Positions 17,129 to 25,524 of a DNA stretch of 64,000 nucleotides are shown here, in pieces. The DNA lies in NCBI RefSeq assembly GCF_049994905.1, contig NZ_CP188258.1:620001-684000 (forward strand), written 5' to 3'. The position numbers and the translations under genes are program-made. Below the pieces are notes generated by a model. It searched no databases. It had not been told where the DNA came from and saw nothing but the letters and a program-made list of their open reading frames with translations. The stretch is from Diaminobutyricibacter sp049994905 (GTDB lineage Bacteria; Actinomycetota; Actinomycetes; Actinomycetales; Microbacteriaceae). The stretch's first letter is position 1, and each line of letters starts with the position of its first letter.

Positions 17129-17671
17129 ATGTCCGCGTCGCCGCGCATAGTGTTTTCCACATTCAGGTCGAGCAGCGACCCGATGTTCCTGTCCTGGGCC
17201 CGCTTCCTGAGGTCCGTCGAAACCGCTTCGCGCCAGTCGGAACGCGCGACCGTCGCCGAACGGCCCTTGTCCGAGACGGCGACCCGTCTCGCGGCGGGTC
17301 CTGTCGCGACCGGCGCCTGCGGCATCTGGCGCATCCTCGCCTCCAACAACCGTGAGCTCGGGCGCAGTGCGCGTGCCTACACGAGTTTCGAGAGCGCGCG
17401 AACGCACGTGCTGCGCCTGCGCTCCGGGCTCGACGACCTCAACGTGACCGCTGTCACCGGCGGCAGGCCAGGCATGCACGGCTGGTATATGTCGTCGCGG
17501 GCATCGGCCGTGATCACGTGCGGCCGGTGGTATGGGGCGTCAGCGTCGAGCGCCGAGGCGTCGCTGGCGACGCTCGACGCATTGCGGGATGCCGTGGTCA
17601 GCGACTTCTGGCGTGAGCTCACGCCCCCGCGCCGGGGCGAGCACGCCCCCGAGAGCGACGTCGTCTGGTGA
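17129..17671 (+). CDS. Hypothetical protein, YegP/DUF1508-like C-terminal half
   Basis: 180 aa. The C-terminal half looks folded and conserved: GIWRILASNNRELGRSARAY, then DDLNVTAVTGG, WYMSSRASAVITCGRWY. This alternating strand-helix pattern resembles DUF1508 (YegP) repeats, but the match is weak by eye. The first 65 residues are Ser/Arg-rich with lower third-position GC. The ATG at 17129 was chosen for AGAGG upstream; the frame runs open back to a TTG at 17036. No function can be given. Confidence 0.5.
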   Translation: MSASPRIVFSTFRSSSDPMFLSWARFLRSVETASRQSERATVAERPLSETATRLAAGPVATGACGIWRILASNNRELGRSARAYTSFESARTHVLRLRSGLDDLNVTAVTGGRPGMHGWYMSSRASAVITCGRWYGASASSAEASLATLDALRDAVVSDFWRELTPPRRGEHAPESDVVW

Positions 17672-17736
17672 CGACCACCGGCAAGGCGCTCGCCTGCTAG
17701 CGTGAGCACACGAACGGTCGACGAGGAGGCACGAGC

Positions 17737-18060
17737 GTGACGACGGATGCTGCAGCGCAGGCATATGACAGCCTGACGACCGAATTGGCCGAAGACGAGG
17801 ACTACGACGTCGACATCGCCGCCGACGGACTCCTCGTGCACGGCAGGCTTTTCGCGTTCCTTGAGGGAGACGACCTCGTCGTCGAACTGCCCGAGGCGCG
17901 AGCGAACGACCTGAAAGCGCGCGGTGTCGCATCCGCGTTCCGCGCGGCCGGGCATCCGACCAGGGACTGGGTGCGCGTGAGCGACCGCCAGCTGTGGTCG
18001 GAGCTCGCCCGCGAATCGCACGCCTTCGTCGGGGAACCCGCCGTCGGCGGCGAGTCCTGA
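17737..18060 (+). CDS. TfoX N-terminal-domain-like small protein
   Basis: 107 aa. DLVVELPEARANDLKARGVA and PTRDWVRVSDRQLWSELARES match the strand-helix arrangement of TfoX-N/YjbR-like small proteins. The TfoX N-terminal domain occurs alone in many actinobacteria with no known role. GTG start with a strong GAGGAGG upstream. It is followed by the YhhN-like gene on the same strand. Confidence 0.65.
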   Translation: MTTDAAAQAYDSLTTELAEDEDYDVDIAADGLLVHGRLFAFLEGDDLVVELPEARANDLKARGVASAFRAAGHPTRDWVRVSDRQLWSELARESHAFVGEPAVGGES

Positions 18061-18131
18061 GCCGCCCGCGCAGCGTGACAATCCGGCCGGTGGCGGCGTT
18101 CACGCCTTTCATCGTCGTCAGCGTCGTGTAG

Positions 18132-18767
18132 GTGGTCGCGATCGCTGCGGGTTCGGATGTCCTGGTGCAGGTCACGAAACCGCTCCTGATGCCGGCGCTC
18201 GCCATCGCCGTCGTACTCGCGCGTCTCGGCCGCCGGTTCACTCCCGGTGCCGGCCTGCTGCTGCTCGCGATCGGCCTGTCCTGGCTGGGCGACCTCGCGC
18301 TCATGGTCCCCGGCAACCTGTGGTTCGTGGTGGGGCTCGGGTCGTTCCTGCTCGCGCACGTCACCTACCTGGTGCTGTTCATCCGTCTTGGCGGCTTCGG
18401 CCGGCCGCGTGCGTGGGCGATCGTCTACGCGGTCTGGTTCGTCGTGTTCCTGGCGGTGCTCATCCCGGGCCTCGGCTCACTGACCGTGCCGGTCGTGCTC
18501 TACGGGCTGGTGCTCGGTGCCATGGCGACCGCGGCGACGCGGGTGTCAGGAGTCGTGGCCGCGGGCGCTGCGGTGTTCGTCGTCTCCGACAGCATCCTCG
18601 CGCTCTCGAAGTTCATGCCCGGCGTCGTGATCCCCGGGCACGACGTGCTCACCATGCTGACCTACTGCCTCGGGCAGGGCATCATCGCCGCGGGTGTGCT
18701 CGCGGCGATCGGCCGCGCCCGCACCGAGCCGGCGGCGACCGGAAGGTCAGGCGCTCGCGCGTTGTGA
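18132..18767 (+). CDS. YhhN/TMEM86-like membrane protein, possibly broken by an in-frame TAG
   Basis: Multi-pass membrane protein of the YhhN (lysoplasmalogenase-like) family: VTKPLLMPALAIAVVLA, LSWLGDLALM, FLLAHVTYLVLFI, and conserved VSDSILALSKF. The open frame begins with GTG right after a TAG at 18129-18131. The same frame upstream of that TAG, from a GTG at 18075, reads a plausible first helix (AAFTPFIVVSVV), which family members normally have joined to what follows. So a nonsense mutation or sequencing error probably removed the first helix. As it stands the protein is 211 aa and may be non-functional. Confidence 0.7.
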   Translation: MVAIAAGSDVLVQVTKPLLMPALAIAVVLARLGRRFTPGAGLLLLAIGLSWLGDLALMVPGNLWFVVGLGSFLLAHVTYLVLFIRLGGFGRPRAWAIVYAVWFVVFLAVLIPGLGSLTVPVVLYGLVLGAMATAATRVSGVVAAGAAVFVVSDSILALSKFMPGVVIPGHDVLTMLTYCLGQGIIAAGVLAAIGRARTEPAATGRSGARAL

Positions 18768-19043
18768 CAGCAGGCCGCGGCGCTCCGGGTGCTTGTCGAA
18801 CCATTCGGCCACGTACCAGCACATCGGAACGATGCGGTAGTCGGTGTTCGCTTCGACGTCGTCGACTGCGAACGAGACCAGCTCCGCGGCGAGCCCGTGA
18901 CCGCGGAAATGCGGCGCCGTGTACGCCCGAGTCATCGAGATAGCGCTGCCCAGCACCGAATAGTCGAGCACCCCCGCCAGCTCGCCTTCGATGTGCACGG
19001 CGTAGCGGTTCGCATCCGGTTCATGCGTGAATTCCTTCGCCAT
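18747..19043 (-). CDS. GNAT-type N-acetyltransferase (short, COG2388-like)
   Basis: 98 aa, the size of the short YjdJ-like acetyltransferases. The acetyl-CoA loop appears as HFRGHGLAAELVSFAVDD, and the end has PMCWYVAEWFDKHPERRGLL, typical of the group (Cys-x-Tyr near the C-terminus). The substrate is unknown. Its 3' end overlaps the convergent YhhN-like gene by 21 bp. Confidence 0.85.
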   Translation of the reverse strand: MAKEFTHEPDANRYAVHIEGELAGVLDYSVLGSAISMTRAYTAPHFRGHGLAAELVSFAVDDVEANTDYRIVPMCWYVAEWFDKHPERRGLLSQRASA

Positions 19044-19200
19044 GTGCCCAGCCTACGTCCGGTTCGCGGTCATGGCCCCGCGGGTTCGCTCAGAGTATGG
19101 TTGCCCTGTGGGAAACCCGACCCGCACCTCGGTTCCACCGCATACCGCAGCGCCACAGCAGGCCGCAGCGTGTCGAACGCCGTAGAACCGTGGAGGAACC

Positions 19201-19980
19201 GTGACCATCGAGTCGCACATACCCAGTCTTTCGCCTGTCCATGAAGCGCTGCTCGCGCAGGTGCCGCTGAGGGAACATACGTTCATCGAGACCGAAGACA
19301 TCGCGTACGAGCATGAAGGCCTGGCGCTCGAAGGCTACCTCGCCCGCGATACGCAGGCCGACGAACGCAGGCCGGCGGTGCTCATCCTCCACGACTGGAC
19401 CGGCGTCGGCGACAACGTGAAGATGCGCGCACAGATGCTCGCGCGCCTCGGCTACGTGGCCTTCGCTGCGGACCTGTACGGAGCGGGCGTACGTCCGACC
19501 GGCGAGGAGGCATCGGCCGAAGCGCGCAGGTACTACGGCGACCTGCCGCTGCTGCGCTCCCGGGTGGCGGCCGGTTTCACGCACCTGCTGCAGCATCCGG
19601 CCGTCGACCCGGCACGCCTGGCCGTCGTCGGATATTGTTTCGGCGGCACCGCGGCACTCGAGTTCGCCCGCACCGGGGCACCGGCACGCGGGGTGGTGTC
19701 GTTCCATGGGGGACTGGTCACCCACGACCCGAGCGATGCGGGGGCGATCGCGGCATCGCTGATGATCCTCACCGGCGCGGCCGACCCGGTGGTTCCGGAT
19801 GCGGCGATCGCGGCATTCAAGGATGAGTTGCGTGCGGCACCGCACGTCGACTGGCAGGTGACCAGCTACAGCGGGGCTCCGCATGCGTTCACGGTTCCGG
19901 GGTCGGACCGATACCGGCCGGTGGCGGATGCGCGCAGCTGGCGCGCTCTTGTGTGCTTCCTCGACGAGGTGTTCGCGTAG
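19201..19980 (+). CDS. Dienelactone hydrolase family protein
   Basis: Alpha/beta hydrolase, 259 aa. Nucleophile elbow with cysteine (VVGYCFGGTAALE), acid ITGAADPVVP-type loop (LTGAADPVVPD) and histidine in GAPHAFTVPG, which is the DLH triad Cys-Asp-His. DLH proteins hydrolyse dienelactone in chlorocatechol breakdown, but many homologues have unassigned substrates; no catechol genes are adjacent. GTG start with GGAGGAA upstream. Confidence 0.85.
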   Translation: MTIESHIPSLSPVHEALLAQVPLREHTFIETEDIAYEHEGLALEGYLARDTQADERRPAVLILHDWTGVGDNVKMRAQMLARLGYVAFAADLYGAGVRPTGEEASAEARRYYGDLPLLRSRVAAGFTHLLQHPAVDPARLAVVGYCFGGTAALEFARTGAPARGVVSFHGGLVTHDPSDAGAIAASLMILTGAADPVVPDAAIAAFKDELRAAPHVDWQVTSYSGAPHAFTVPGSDRYRPVADARSWRALVCFLDEVFA

Positions 19981-20018
19981 GGTCGCTCGCGGGCGGCCGC
20001 TGCGACGGCGGCGACACC

Positions 20019-20108
20019 GACTGGGTCGAACTCGCCGAGCTCGTGCAGACCTCATACCGCCAGATCGCACTCAAGCGCCAATTGGCGGCGCTCGACGCCA
20101 TCATGTAG
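20019..20108 (+). pseudogene. MmcQ/YjbR-family C-terminal fragment
   Basis: A 29-codon open stretch ending in TAG reads DWVELAELVQTSYRQIALKR then QLAALDAIM, the typical C-terminus of MmcQ/YjbR DNA-binding-like proteins. The rest of such a protein is missing: upstream is the hydrolase stop and Gly/Arg-rich noise. It ends about 70 bp before the tRNA-Arg, suggesting deletion at this spot. Confidence 0.7.
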
Positions 20109-20179
20109 TCTCTAACGTGGCTTGCGAGCGGTTACCGCCCGCGGCCAGTGTGTTCCAGGCCTCGCCTGACACGCAAACT

Positions 20180-20252
20180 GCGCCCGTAGCTCAACGGATA
20201 GAGCATCTGACTACGGATCAGAAGGTTGGGGGTTCGAATCCCTCCGGGCGCA
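20180..20252 (+). tRNA. tRNA-Arg (anticodon ACG)
   Basis: 73-nt cloverleaf: acceptor GCGCCCG pairs with CGGGCGC; D arm GCTC/GAGC; anticodon stem TCTGA/TCAGA around loop CTACGGA (anticodon ACG); T arm GGGGG/CCCTC-type with TTCGAAT loop. Discriminator A; CCA is not encoded. Confidence 0.97.
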
Positions 20253-20402
20253 CTTCGCAAATACCGCTGCTGAGCAGGGTTTTCCCTTCGATACAGCTGC
20301 TTGGTTGCCCTCCGATGAGGCAGTGAGCCAAGCGGACGAAATCTACTCGACATGCGGCGTCACCCCGCGCAAATCGAGTTCGTGCGCCCCGCTCTTCGAT
20401 AC

Positions 20403-20885
20403 TCACTTGGATGGAGTTTGGCTGACGTACGTCCAGCCGCAGGCGTAGCTCCGAGTCCTATACCAGCCGTTGCCGACCTTTACCGCCAGGAACGTGTTGG
20501 GCCCGGCGTCGCACCGCGATTCTGGACCGCCATTAGCGATGACTGCCATAATCGGGAAGTTCGGGCCATCGGTGGCGAGCACGGATTTGAGGCCTGCAGA
20601 CAACCATACTTTGTCGGCGTACGTGCTTTTCCCGACGCAGAGATCGGCGCTACTCTCCGGCGCGGACGCGATAACTGCGGTTGTGAGGACGTCGACTACC
20701 GTTGCGGAATCCGGGCAACGGACTGCAGGCGGAGGGGTGCGCGTTCCACTGGAGACGGAGCTTTGGCATCCGGTGAGTGCGACAGCAGCGAGGGCAAGCG
20801 CCACAAGGCTGATTGCGTAGGTGGCGCTGCCATTCAGGCCGTGATTGAGGCGTTCCACGCGCGCACCCCACTCAATTCTGTGCAT
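20403..20885 (-). CDS. Predicted secreted lipoprotein, unknown function
   Basis: 160 aa. A charged N-terminus is followed by a hydrophobic stretch ending in the lipobox LTGC (AISLVALALAAVALTGCQSS), so the mature protein would be anchored at the outer face of the membrane by about Cys-40. The remaining about 120 residues contain four Cys (CPDSATVVDVL, DLCVGKS, RCDAG, YACGW), possibly disulfide bonded. No family recognised. Base composition is less GC-rich than neighbours. No good ribosome-binding site is visible; the true start may be later. Confidence 0.6.
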   Translation of the reverse strand: MHRIEWGARVERLNHGLNGSATYAISLVALALAAVALTGCQSSVSSGTRTPPPAVRCPDSATVVDVLTTAVIASAPESSADLCVGKSTYADKVWLSAGLKSVLATDGPNFPIMAVIANGGPESRCDAGPNTFLAVKVGNGWYRTRSYACGWTYVSQTPSK

Positions 20886-20960
20886 GAGTAATAGTAGGGG
20901 CTGTTCGCCGTGTCGCCACGTCCGATGCCGATGAGCAGATACCGGGCCGCCCCCGCGCGT

Positions 20961-21587
20961 TCACTGCCCCTGGATCAGCCGGCGATCCGGGATGGACCAG
21001 ATGATCGCGACGGCCGCGTAGAGCGCAATGGACACCAGGGGTGCGACGAACGCGAGGCCGCACCCGACGGCGTAGATGGCCACCGAGCCGAGGCCTTTGT
21101 AGTCGCGACGGATGCGGTCGGAAAAGGCAAGACCAGGATTGGCCTGGGCGATCGCCTGCTGCAGGAACCGGTATGAAACGCCGATGACCAGGCACAGGAG
21201 ACCGTAGAGGAACACAGGCCAGGTCATCAGATAGTGTCCCGGCGCACCGAGCCAAGCGGTCGCGAACGGGATGAGGGCGAGCCAGAACAGCAGATGGAGG
21301 TTCGTCCACATGACGCGAGGGTCGATCCGTTCGGTCGCGCGGATCAGGTGGTGGTGGTTGTTCCAGTAGATCCCGACGAAGACGAAGCTCAGTGCGTAGC
21401 TGAGGAACGTCGGGATCAGAGGGATCAGGTCGGTGAGCCGTCCGCCCTGCGGAACCGCGAACTGCAGCACCATGATCGTGATGATCACGGCGATCACGCC
21501 GTCGCTGAAGCTGGCGAGTCGTGTCGGCTCGATCACGGTGGAGGTGGCACCGTCTCCCGCGTCGGCCTCGGGGTCGTTCGTTGTCAC
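20961..21587 (-). CDS. TMEM175-family (DUF1211) potassium channel-like protein
   Basis: 208 aa, six hydrophobic segments, one repeat of the TMEM175 fold. Helix 1 carries the family signature RLASFSDGVIAVIIT (R-x3-FSDG-V), and HHHLIRATERIDPRVMWTN follows helix 2-3. Bacterial members form potassium-permeable tetramers. The GTG start overlaps the stop of a 39-codon ORF (GTGA), suggesting translational coupling. Confidence 0.88.
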   Translation of the reverse strand: MTTNDPEADAGDGATSTVIEPTRLASFSDGVIAVIITIMVLQFAVPQGGRLTDLIPLIPTFLSYALSFVFVGIYWNNHHHLIRATERIDPRVMWTNLHLLFWLALIPFATAWLGAPGHYLMTWPVFLYGLLCLVIGVSYRFLQQAIAQANPGLAFSDRIRRDYKGLGSVAIYAVGCGLAFVAPLVSIALYAAVAIIWSIPDRRLIQGQ

Positions 21588-21703
21588 CGGTCGGCCTCCC
21601 CCGCAGCGCGCTTCACGAGTTCGCCGATGCGGGTCTCGTCGGTGAAGGCCTGCTGCGTCCCGGCGGTGCTTCGCTCTTCAGCGGGCCCATGCGTATCGGT
21701 CAT
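21584..21703 (-). CDS. 39-aa ORF coupled to TMEM175, shrunken DUF1801 paralog
   Basis: MTDTHGPAEERSTAG...TRIGELVKRAAGEADR, 39 aa. It begins like the DUF1801 protein encoded at 45148-45600 (MSDTDETK...) and ends with its C-terminal motif (ARIGELVRRAAG there); the about 100-residue core is missing. The upstream GAAGGGGAC context is also alike. It looks like an internally deleted copy that now overlaps the channel gene by four bases. Confidence 0.5.
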   Translation of the reverse strand: MTDTHGPAEERSTAGTQQAFTDETRIGELVKRAAGEADR

Positions 21704-21819
21704 CGGAGCGTCCCCTTCGTCGCGGTCGTCGCCGCTCGAACCCCATCCTAGGAAGGCCGCGGAAACCTGACCAGAACTGGGGATGGGCTCTGTGCGGCCG
21801 CCCCTGACAGACTCGAAAA

Positions 21820-22494
21820 ATGGATGACGCCACCCCCGTTCCCCCGACGTCGACGCCGGCACCGGGCTGGTATCCGGATCCGGTGGACGGCGGCCGGCTG
21901 CGCTGGTGGACAGGGCAGGGATGGTCGGAGCACACCCAGCAGCATCCTGCTGTCGTTCCCGAAGCGGCCCCCGCACCCGCCTACGCGGCGCCCGCCTACG
22001 CGCCTCCGGCCTACGCGCCGCCCACCTACGGGTCGTCCACGTCCGAGCCGTACACGCCGATGGCTTACGCGGCAGCCGGATACTCCTCGTCCGTCTACAG
22101 GCCGATCGACCCGGAGTCCCAACCGCTTCCTGGCGCATCCATCGTCGAGGCGTTCATCCGGTTCTGGACGAAGTACGCGCGGTTCAAGGGTCGAGCGAGC
22201 CGCAGCGAATACTGGTGGTGGCAGCTCGTCTTCTCCATTCTTTACCTGGCAGCAGTGGTTCTGACGAGCATCCTCGAGCCCGGGTCGCCGGGGCGCCAAG
22301 CGGTGGGGCTTGTGGTGTTCGTCGTGATGCTGGCGATCATCGTTCCGTCGTGGGCTCTGACGGTTCGCCGGCTCCATGACGCGAATCTGAGCGCGTGGAA
22401 CATCCTGTGGACGTTTCTCCCGCTCGCCGGCGGCATCGTGCTCATCGTGCTCATGTGCCGGTCCTCGGACCCGGCGGGCGCCCGCTTCGACTAG
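21820..22494 (+). CDS. DUF2510-DUF805 membrane protein
   Basis: 224 aa. The N-terminal DUF2510 motif is APGWYPDPVDGGRLRWWTG; a Pro/Ala/Tyr-rich linker (AYAPPAYAPPTY) follows to about residue 95; then a DUF805 domain with FKGRASRSEYWWWQLVF and several membrane helices to the end, closing with conserved RRLHDANLSAW. Function unknown; such proteins are common in Microbacteriaceae. ATG follows a GAAAAA run and may be weakly initiated. Confidence 0.85.
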   Translation: MDDATPVPPTSTPAPGWYPDPVDGGRLRWWTGQGWSEHTQQHPAVVPEAAPAPAYAAPAYAPPAYAPPTYGSSTSEPYTPMAYAAAGYSSSVYRPIDPESQPLPGASIVEAFIRFWTKYARFKGRASRSEYWWWQLVFSILYLAAVVLTSILEPGSPGRQAVGLVVFVVMLAIIVPSWALTVRRLHDANLSAWNILWTFLPLAGGIVLIVLMCRSSDPAGARFD

Positions 22495-22533
22495 GCCGGC
22501 GCGTCTAGCGGGCACGGACCCGCGAGTGACGCC

Positions 22534-22605
22534 GAGGCGATCTTCGACGACATCGAGTGGGACGAGCTGGAGGCCGGCCCGCCGCGGACCGTGCTGCCGT
22601 TCTGA
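22534..22605 (+). pseudogene. Possible C-terminal gene fragment
   Basis: A 23-codon open stretch reads EAIFDDIEWDELEAGPPRTV then LPF and a TGA. It looks like the acidic C-terminus of a real protein, but no start or family is recognisable. The stretch 22495-22881 otherwise holds a weak GCGGG/CCCGC hairpin near 22508 and the inverted repeat at 22619-22674. Confidence 0.3.
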
Positions 22606-22618
22606 CAACTGCGCCGCC

Positions 22619-22674
22619 GAGGTGTGCGAAAAGTGCCTATCCGCGGGGCGAAAACCGCACTGTTCGCACATCTC
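22619..22674. repeat. Inverted repeat, 18-bp arms (GAGGTGTGCGAAAAGTGC type)
   Basis: Arms 22619-22636 and 22657-22674 pair at 16 of 18 positions around a 20-bp loop. Same family as 62453-62508 and the solo arm at 3413-3430. Probably a dispersed palindromic extragenic element that may also act as a terminator. Confidence 0.7.
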
Positions 22675-22881
22675 GCGGGCGAGATGGCCGGGCCGAGACC
22701 CTAGCCCGAGAAGGCGCACCACCCCGTCTGTGTCCTGGGCTTTCGCCTTCGTGATCTTTGCAGGCGGCGCGTTGCGCTGTGAGGTAGTCATCAATTGCTT
22801 TGGGCTGGGAGTCCGAGACAGCGTCTAAATGGTTTGCGCCGCCGGAGGTCGCCATGCTCCCGGCGGGGTGCCGTGCGGAGG

Positions 22882-25524
22882 TCAGCTGCCGTCGTTCTTG
22901 AGTTCGACGGCCACCATGTTCCACTGGTCTGTTGAGGGCGAGCTTGTCCCGATCCGGACGATGGATCCGGCCGCGCCCGTCGGCTGGTTCGTGTACTCGC
23001 TCCACATCGTGTCCCCGGTCCGAGTGTCCGTCCATTGGTCGAGAGGGACGAAACCGGACGGGAACGTTCTTGCGGCTGCGTTGTCCCAGTCGTTGGCGAC
23101 GGCGAAGACCAGTGACGTTGCCGAGACGGTCGTGAGAGCGGCCGCCGCCGCGCCGGTGGCCGCGGATGTGGCCATCGATGCGCCGATGCCGCTCGTACCC
23201 TCCATGGCGATGACGGTGAGCGACTGGTCGAAGCCTGCGGCCGACGGGGTGGATGTCACGGTTGCGTTCGTGAGGATTGCCGAAGCCGTAGCCGTCCAGA
23301 TCTCGCTGTCACCGTACCGGGCGTTCGCACGTTTGACGAGGGTCCAGGTGAGTCCGGCGCCGCCGACGGTCGCCGTCTGTGCTCCCGCTGAGGCAGGCCC
23401 ATCTGAGGCGACGAATGCGACGAGGAGCTCGCCGGGCATGGCCGTGTTGAAGGCCGGCGCGCTAACCGGGCCCGTTCCGTGGATGCTCCTCTGCACCTGC
23501 ATGACGAAGCAGGTCATGGGCGGCGCCGGGTTCTGTACGGTCACGGTCACCGGCGTTGCGGTCCCGCGGTTCCCGCTTGTGTCCGTTGCCGTGGCGGAAA
23601 GGGTGTGGCTCCCCGCGCTGGCCACCGTCGTGTTCCACTGGAGCGCGTACGGAGCCGACGTCAGTGGAGTGCTGAGCGGTTGGCCGTCCAGGAGGAACTG
23701 AACGGAGGCCAGCGCGACGTTGTCGCTGGCGGCCGCGGCGACCGGCGTGGTTCCCGACACAGTCTGTCCTGGCGCAGGATTGGTGATCGACACCGTCGGC
23801 GGTGTCGTGTCCGGCGTTGCCGGGACGGAACCCGGGACCACCTCGATCGCCGCCAGGTTCCAGCGATCCGTCGTCGGTGCGGTGTCGCCGATCGACACGC
23901 TCTTCCCGATCGTGCTGCTGGCCGAGGTCAGGCCCTGCGCCCAGAAGGTGTCGCCTGTAGCGGTGTCCGCCCACTGCGCCACGAGCGTCTGCCCGACGCC
24001 CGGCGTCCTTGGCGTGGCGGTATCCCAGTCGTTCCCCACCCCGTAGACGAGCGATCCGGCCTTGGACGCCACCACGCTCACGTTCGGCGCGCCGGATCCG
24101 GCCGAGGCATTCGCGCTCGCACCGACCCCGGATGCTCCGGCGAAGGTCAGCACGGACAGCTGCTGATCGAATCCCGTCTGCGACGGAGTCGACGTCACGA
24201 CGACACCTGCTGGCGAGCCCGACGAAGTGGCCGTCCAGATCTCGCTGTCCCCGAACTGCGCGTCCGCCCGGGAGACGCGCCGCCAACTCAAGCCGCCTCC
24301 GCTGACGGTGGCGGTCTGGGCGCCTGCGCTGGCTGGCCCATCGGAGCCTACGAACGCGACGAACACCTCACCGGGAGAGTGCGCGGAAAATGCTGCGGTC
24401 GCCACTGTCCCTCTGCCGGTTGCCGAGACCGTCTGATCGACGGCGAAGCCCGGCGGGCTTCCCGAGGCGGCAACCGTCACTGGAACGACCGCGGCAGTGG
24501 ACATGTTCCCCGCGGAGTCCGTGACCTGGGCGCTGAGGGTGTGCCGACCGGGACTCGTGCTTCCGGTCGTCCAGGAGTATGCGAATGGCGTCGTGGTCAA
24601 TGCCGGCCCCAGGTGGTTGCCGTCGAGGAGATACTGCACGGAGGCGACTACCGCGGGCGCGACCGCCGATGCTGAGGCGGAGAGGTGCGCCGTGCCGGAG
24701 ACCGTGGACGATGGCGCAGGACTGGTGAGCGAGATACTGGGTGGTACGGTGACCGGTCGCGACTGGGCGCCCACGGTGACGGCCGTTCCCTTGATCGTCA
24801 GTACGGTCGTAGTGACATTGTTGGTGTTGTTGCTCTCCGTGAGCACGTGCTCGGGATCGACCGTGGCCTTCAGGACGTAGGCGCCGTCGAGCAGCGCGTT
24901 GATGTCGATCGGTTGTCCGGCATCGGTCTGGTCGTATTGGTCGCCCCAACCGACGCTCCATCCCAGCGGCTTGGCCGGGTCAGTGCAATTGGATGCGGGG
25001 ATGAAAGTCTGTGTCGGAGTGTTCGGCACGTCCCCCACCCGATTGTCCCCGGTGATGCAGTAGTCCGTCTTGGAACTGGTCGCGGCGACCGCGCCGATCG
25101 ATCCGTTGGAGTTCAGGTGGTTGAGGGTGAATTTCGTCAGTGGGAACCGGTAGTCGCTCCCGTTGACGAAGGCCCCGTTGACGGCGACCGGAACCCTATG
25201 ATCGACCGACCACACGCCAGGACTGGAACTGTTGTAAATGGTCTGAACGAAGGTCGACAGACCGGTCGCGGGATCATATGTGGGATCAATCTCGAACGGC
25301 CCGGTCCCCGCATCTTCGGTGATGTGCGTGTAGCGGAGCATCCGATGATGGGTCACGGGATCAACGGCGATCGACATGAGGTTCGTCGGCACGAGGATCC
25401 TCAGATCCGGAAGGGTGAGAGTCGCGGCCCGCGCGGAGTTTGCGGCGACCGTGCTCGTCAGGATCAGGGTGAGGACGATCGCGGCAACGAACGATCGCCG
25501 TGCGGACCCGATGACGTGAACCAC
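22882..25524 (-). CDS. Secreted multidomain protein: lysyl-oxidase-like region plus Ig-like and tandem repeats
   Basis: 880 aa with a Sec signal peptide (FVAAIVLTLILTSTVAANSA). Residues about 35-250 follow the lysyl-oxidase fold pattern (DLRILVPTNLMSIAVDP; GWSVGWGDQYD; DINALLDGAYVLKATVDPEH; ESNNTNN), but the copper His cluster is not apparent. Two Ig-like bacterial domains (SVQYLLDGNHLGPAL and SVQFLLDGQPLSTPL) alternate with two copies of an about 160-residue module (VFVAFVGSDGPASAGAQTAT; GDSEIWTATSSG; DRWNLAAIEVVP). The module suggests a cell-surface or adhesin role. No sortase or anchor signal seen. GTG start with GGAGG upstream. Confidence 0.75.
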   Translation of the reverse strand: MVHVIGSARRSFVAAIVLTLILTSTVAANSARAATLTLPDLRILVPTNLMSIAVDPVTHHRMLRYTHITEDAGTGPFEIDPTYDPATGLSTFVQTIYNSSSPGVWSVDHRVPVAVNGAFVNGSDYRFPLTKFTLNHLNSNGSIGAVAATSSKTDYCITGDNRVGDVPNTPTQTFIPASNCTDPAKPLGWSVGWGDQYDQTDAGQPIDINALLDGAYVLKATVDPEHVLTESNNTNNVTTTVLTIKGTAVTVGAQSRPVTVPPSISLTSPAPSSTVSGTAHLSASASAVAPAVVASVQYLLDGNHLGPALTTTPFAYSWTTGSTSPGRHTLSAQVTDSAGNMSTAAVVPVTVAASGSPPGFAVDQTVSATGRGTVATAAFSAHSPGEVFVAFVGSDGPASAGAQTATVSGGGLSWRRVSRADAQFGDSEIWTATSSGSPAGVVVTSTPSQTGFDQQLSVLTFAGASGVGASANASAGSGAPNVSVVASKAGSLVYGVGNDWDTATPRTPGVGQTLVAQWADTATGDTFWAQGLTSASSTIGKSVSIGDTAPTTDRWNLAAIEVVPGSVPATPDTTPPTVSITNPAPGQTVSGTTPVAAAASDNVALASVQFLLDGQPLSTPLTSAPYALQWNTTVASAGSHTLSATATDTSGNRGTATPVTVTVQNPAPPMTCFVMQVQRSIHGTGPVSAPAFNTAMPGELLVAFVASDGPASAGAQTATVGGAGLTWTLVKRANARYGDSEIWTATASAILTNATVTSTPSAAGFDQSLTVIAMEGTSGIGASMATSAATGAAAAALTTVSATSLVFAVANDWDNAAARTFPSGFVPLDQWTDTRTGDTMWSEYTNQPTGAAGSIVRIGTSSPSTDQWNMVAVELKNDGS

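Noticed and set aside
17006..17479. Minus-strand 157-codon frame opposite the YegP-like gene
   Set aside because: Low-complexity composition without any motif; the plus strand has a folded-looking C-terminal half and a ribosome-binding site.
20180..20885. Genomic island inserted at tRNA-Arg
   Set aside because: No integrase, no copy of the tRNA 3' end and no phage genes were seen nearby; only a lower-GC lipoprotein gene and a gene fragment.
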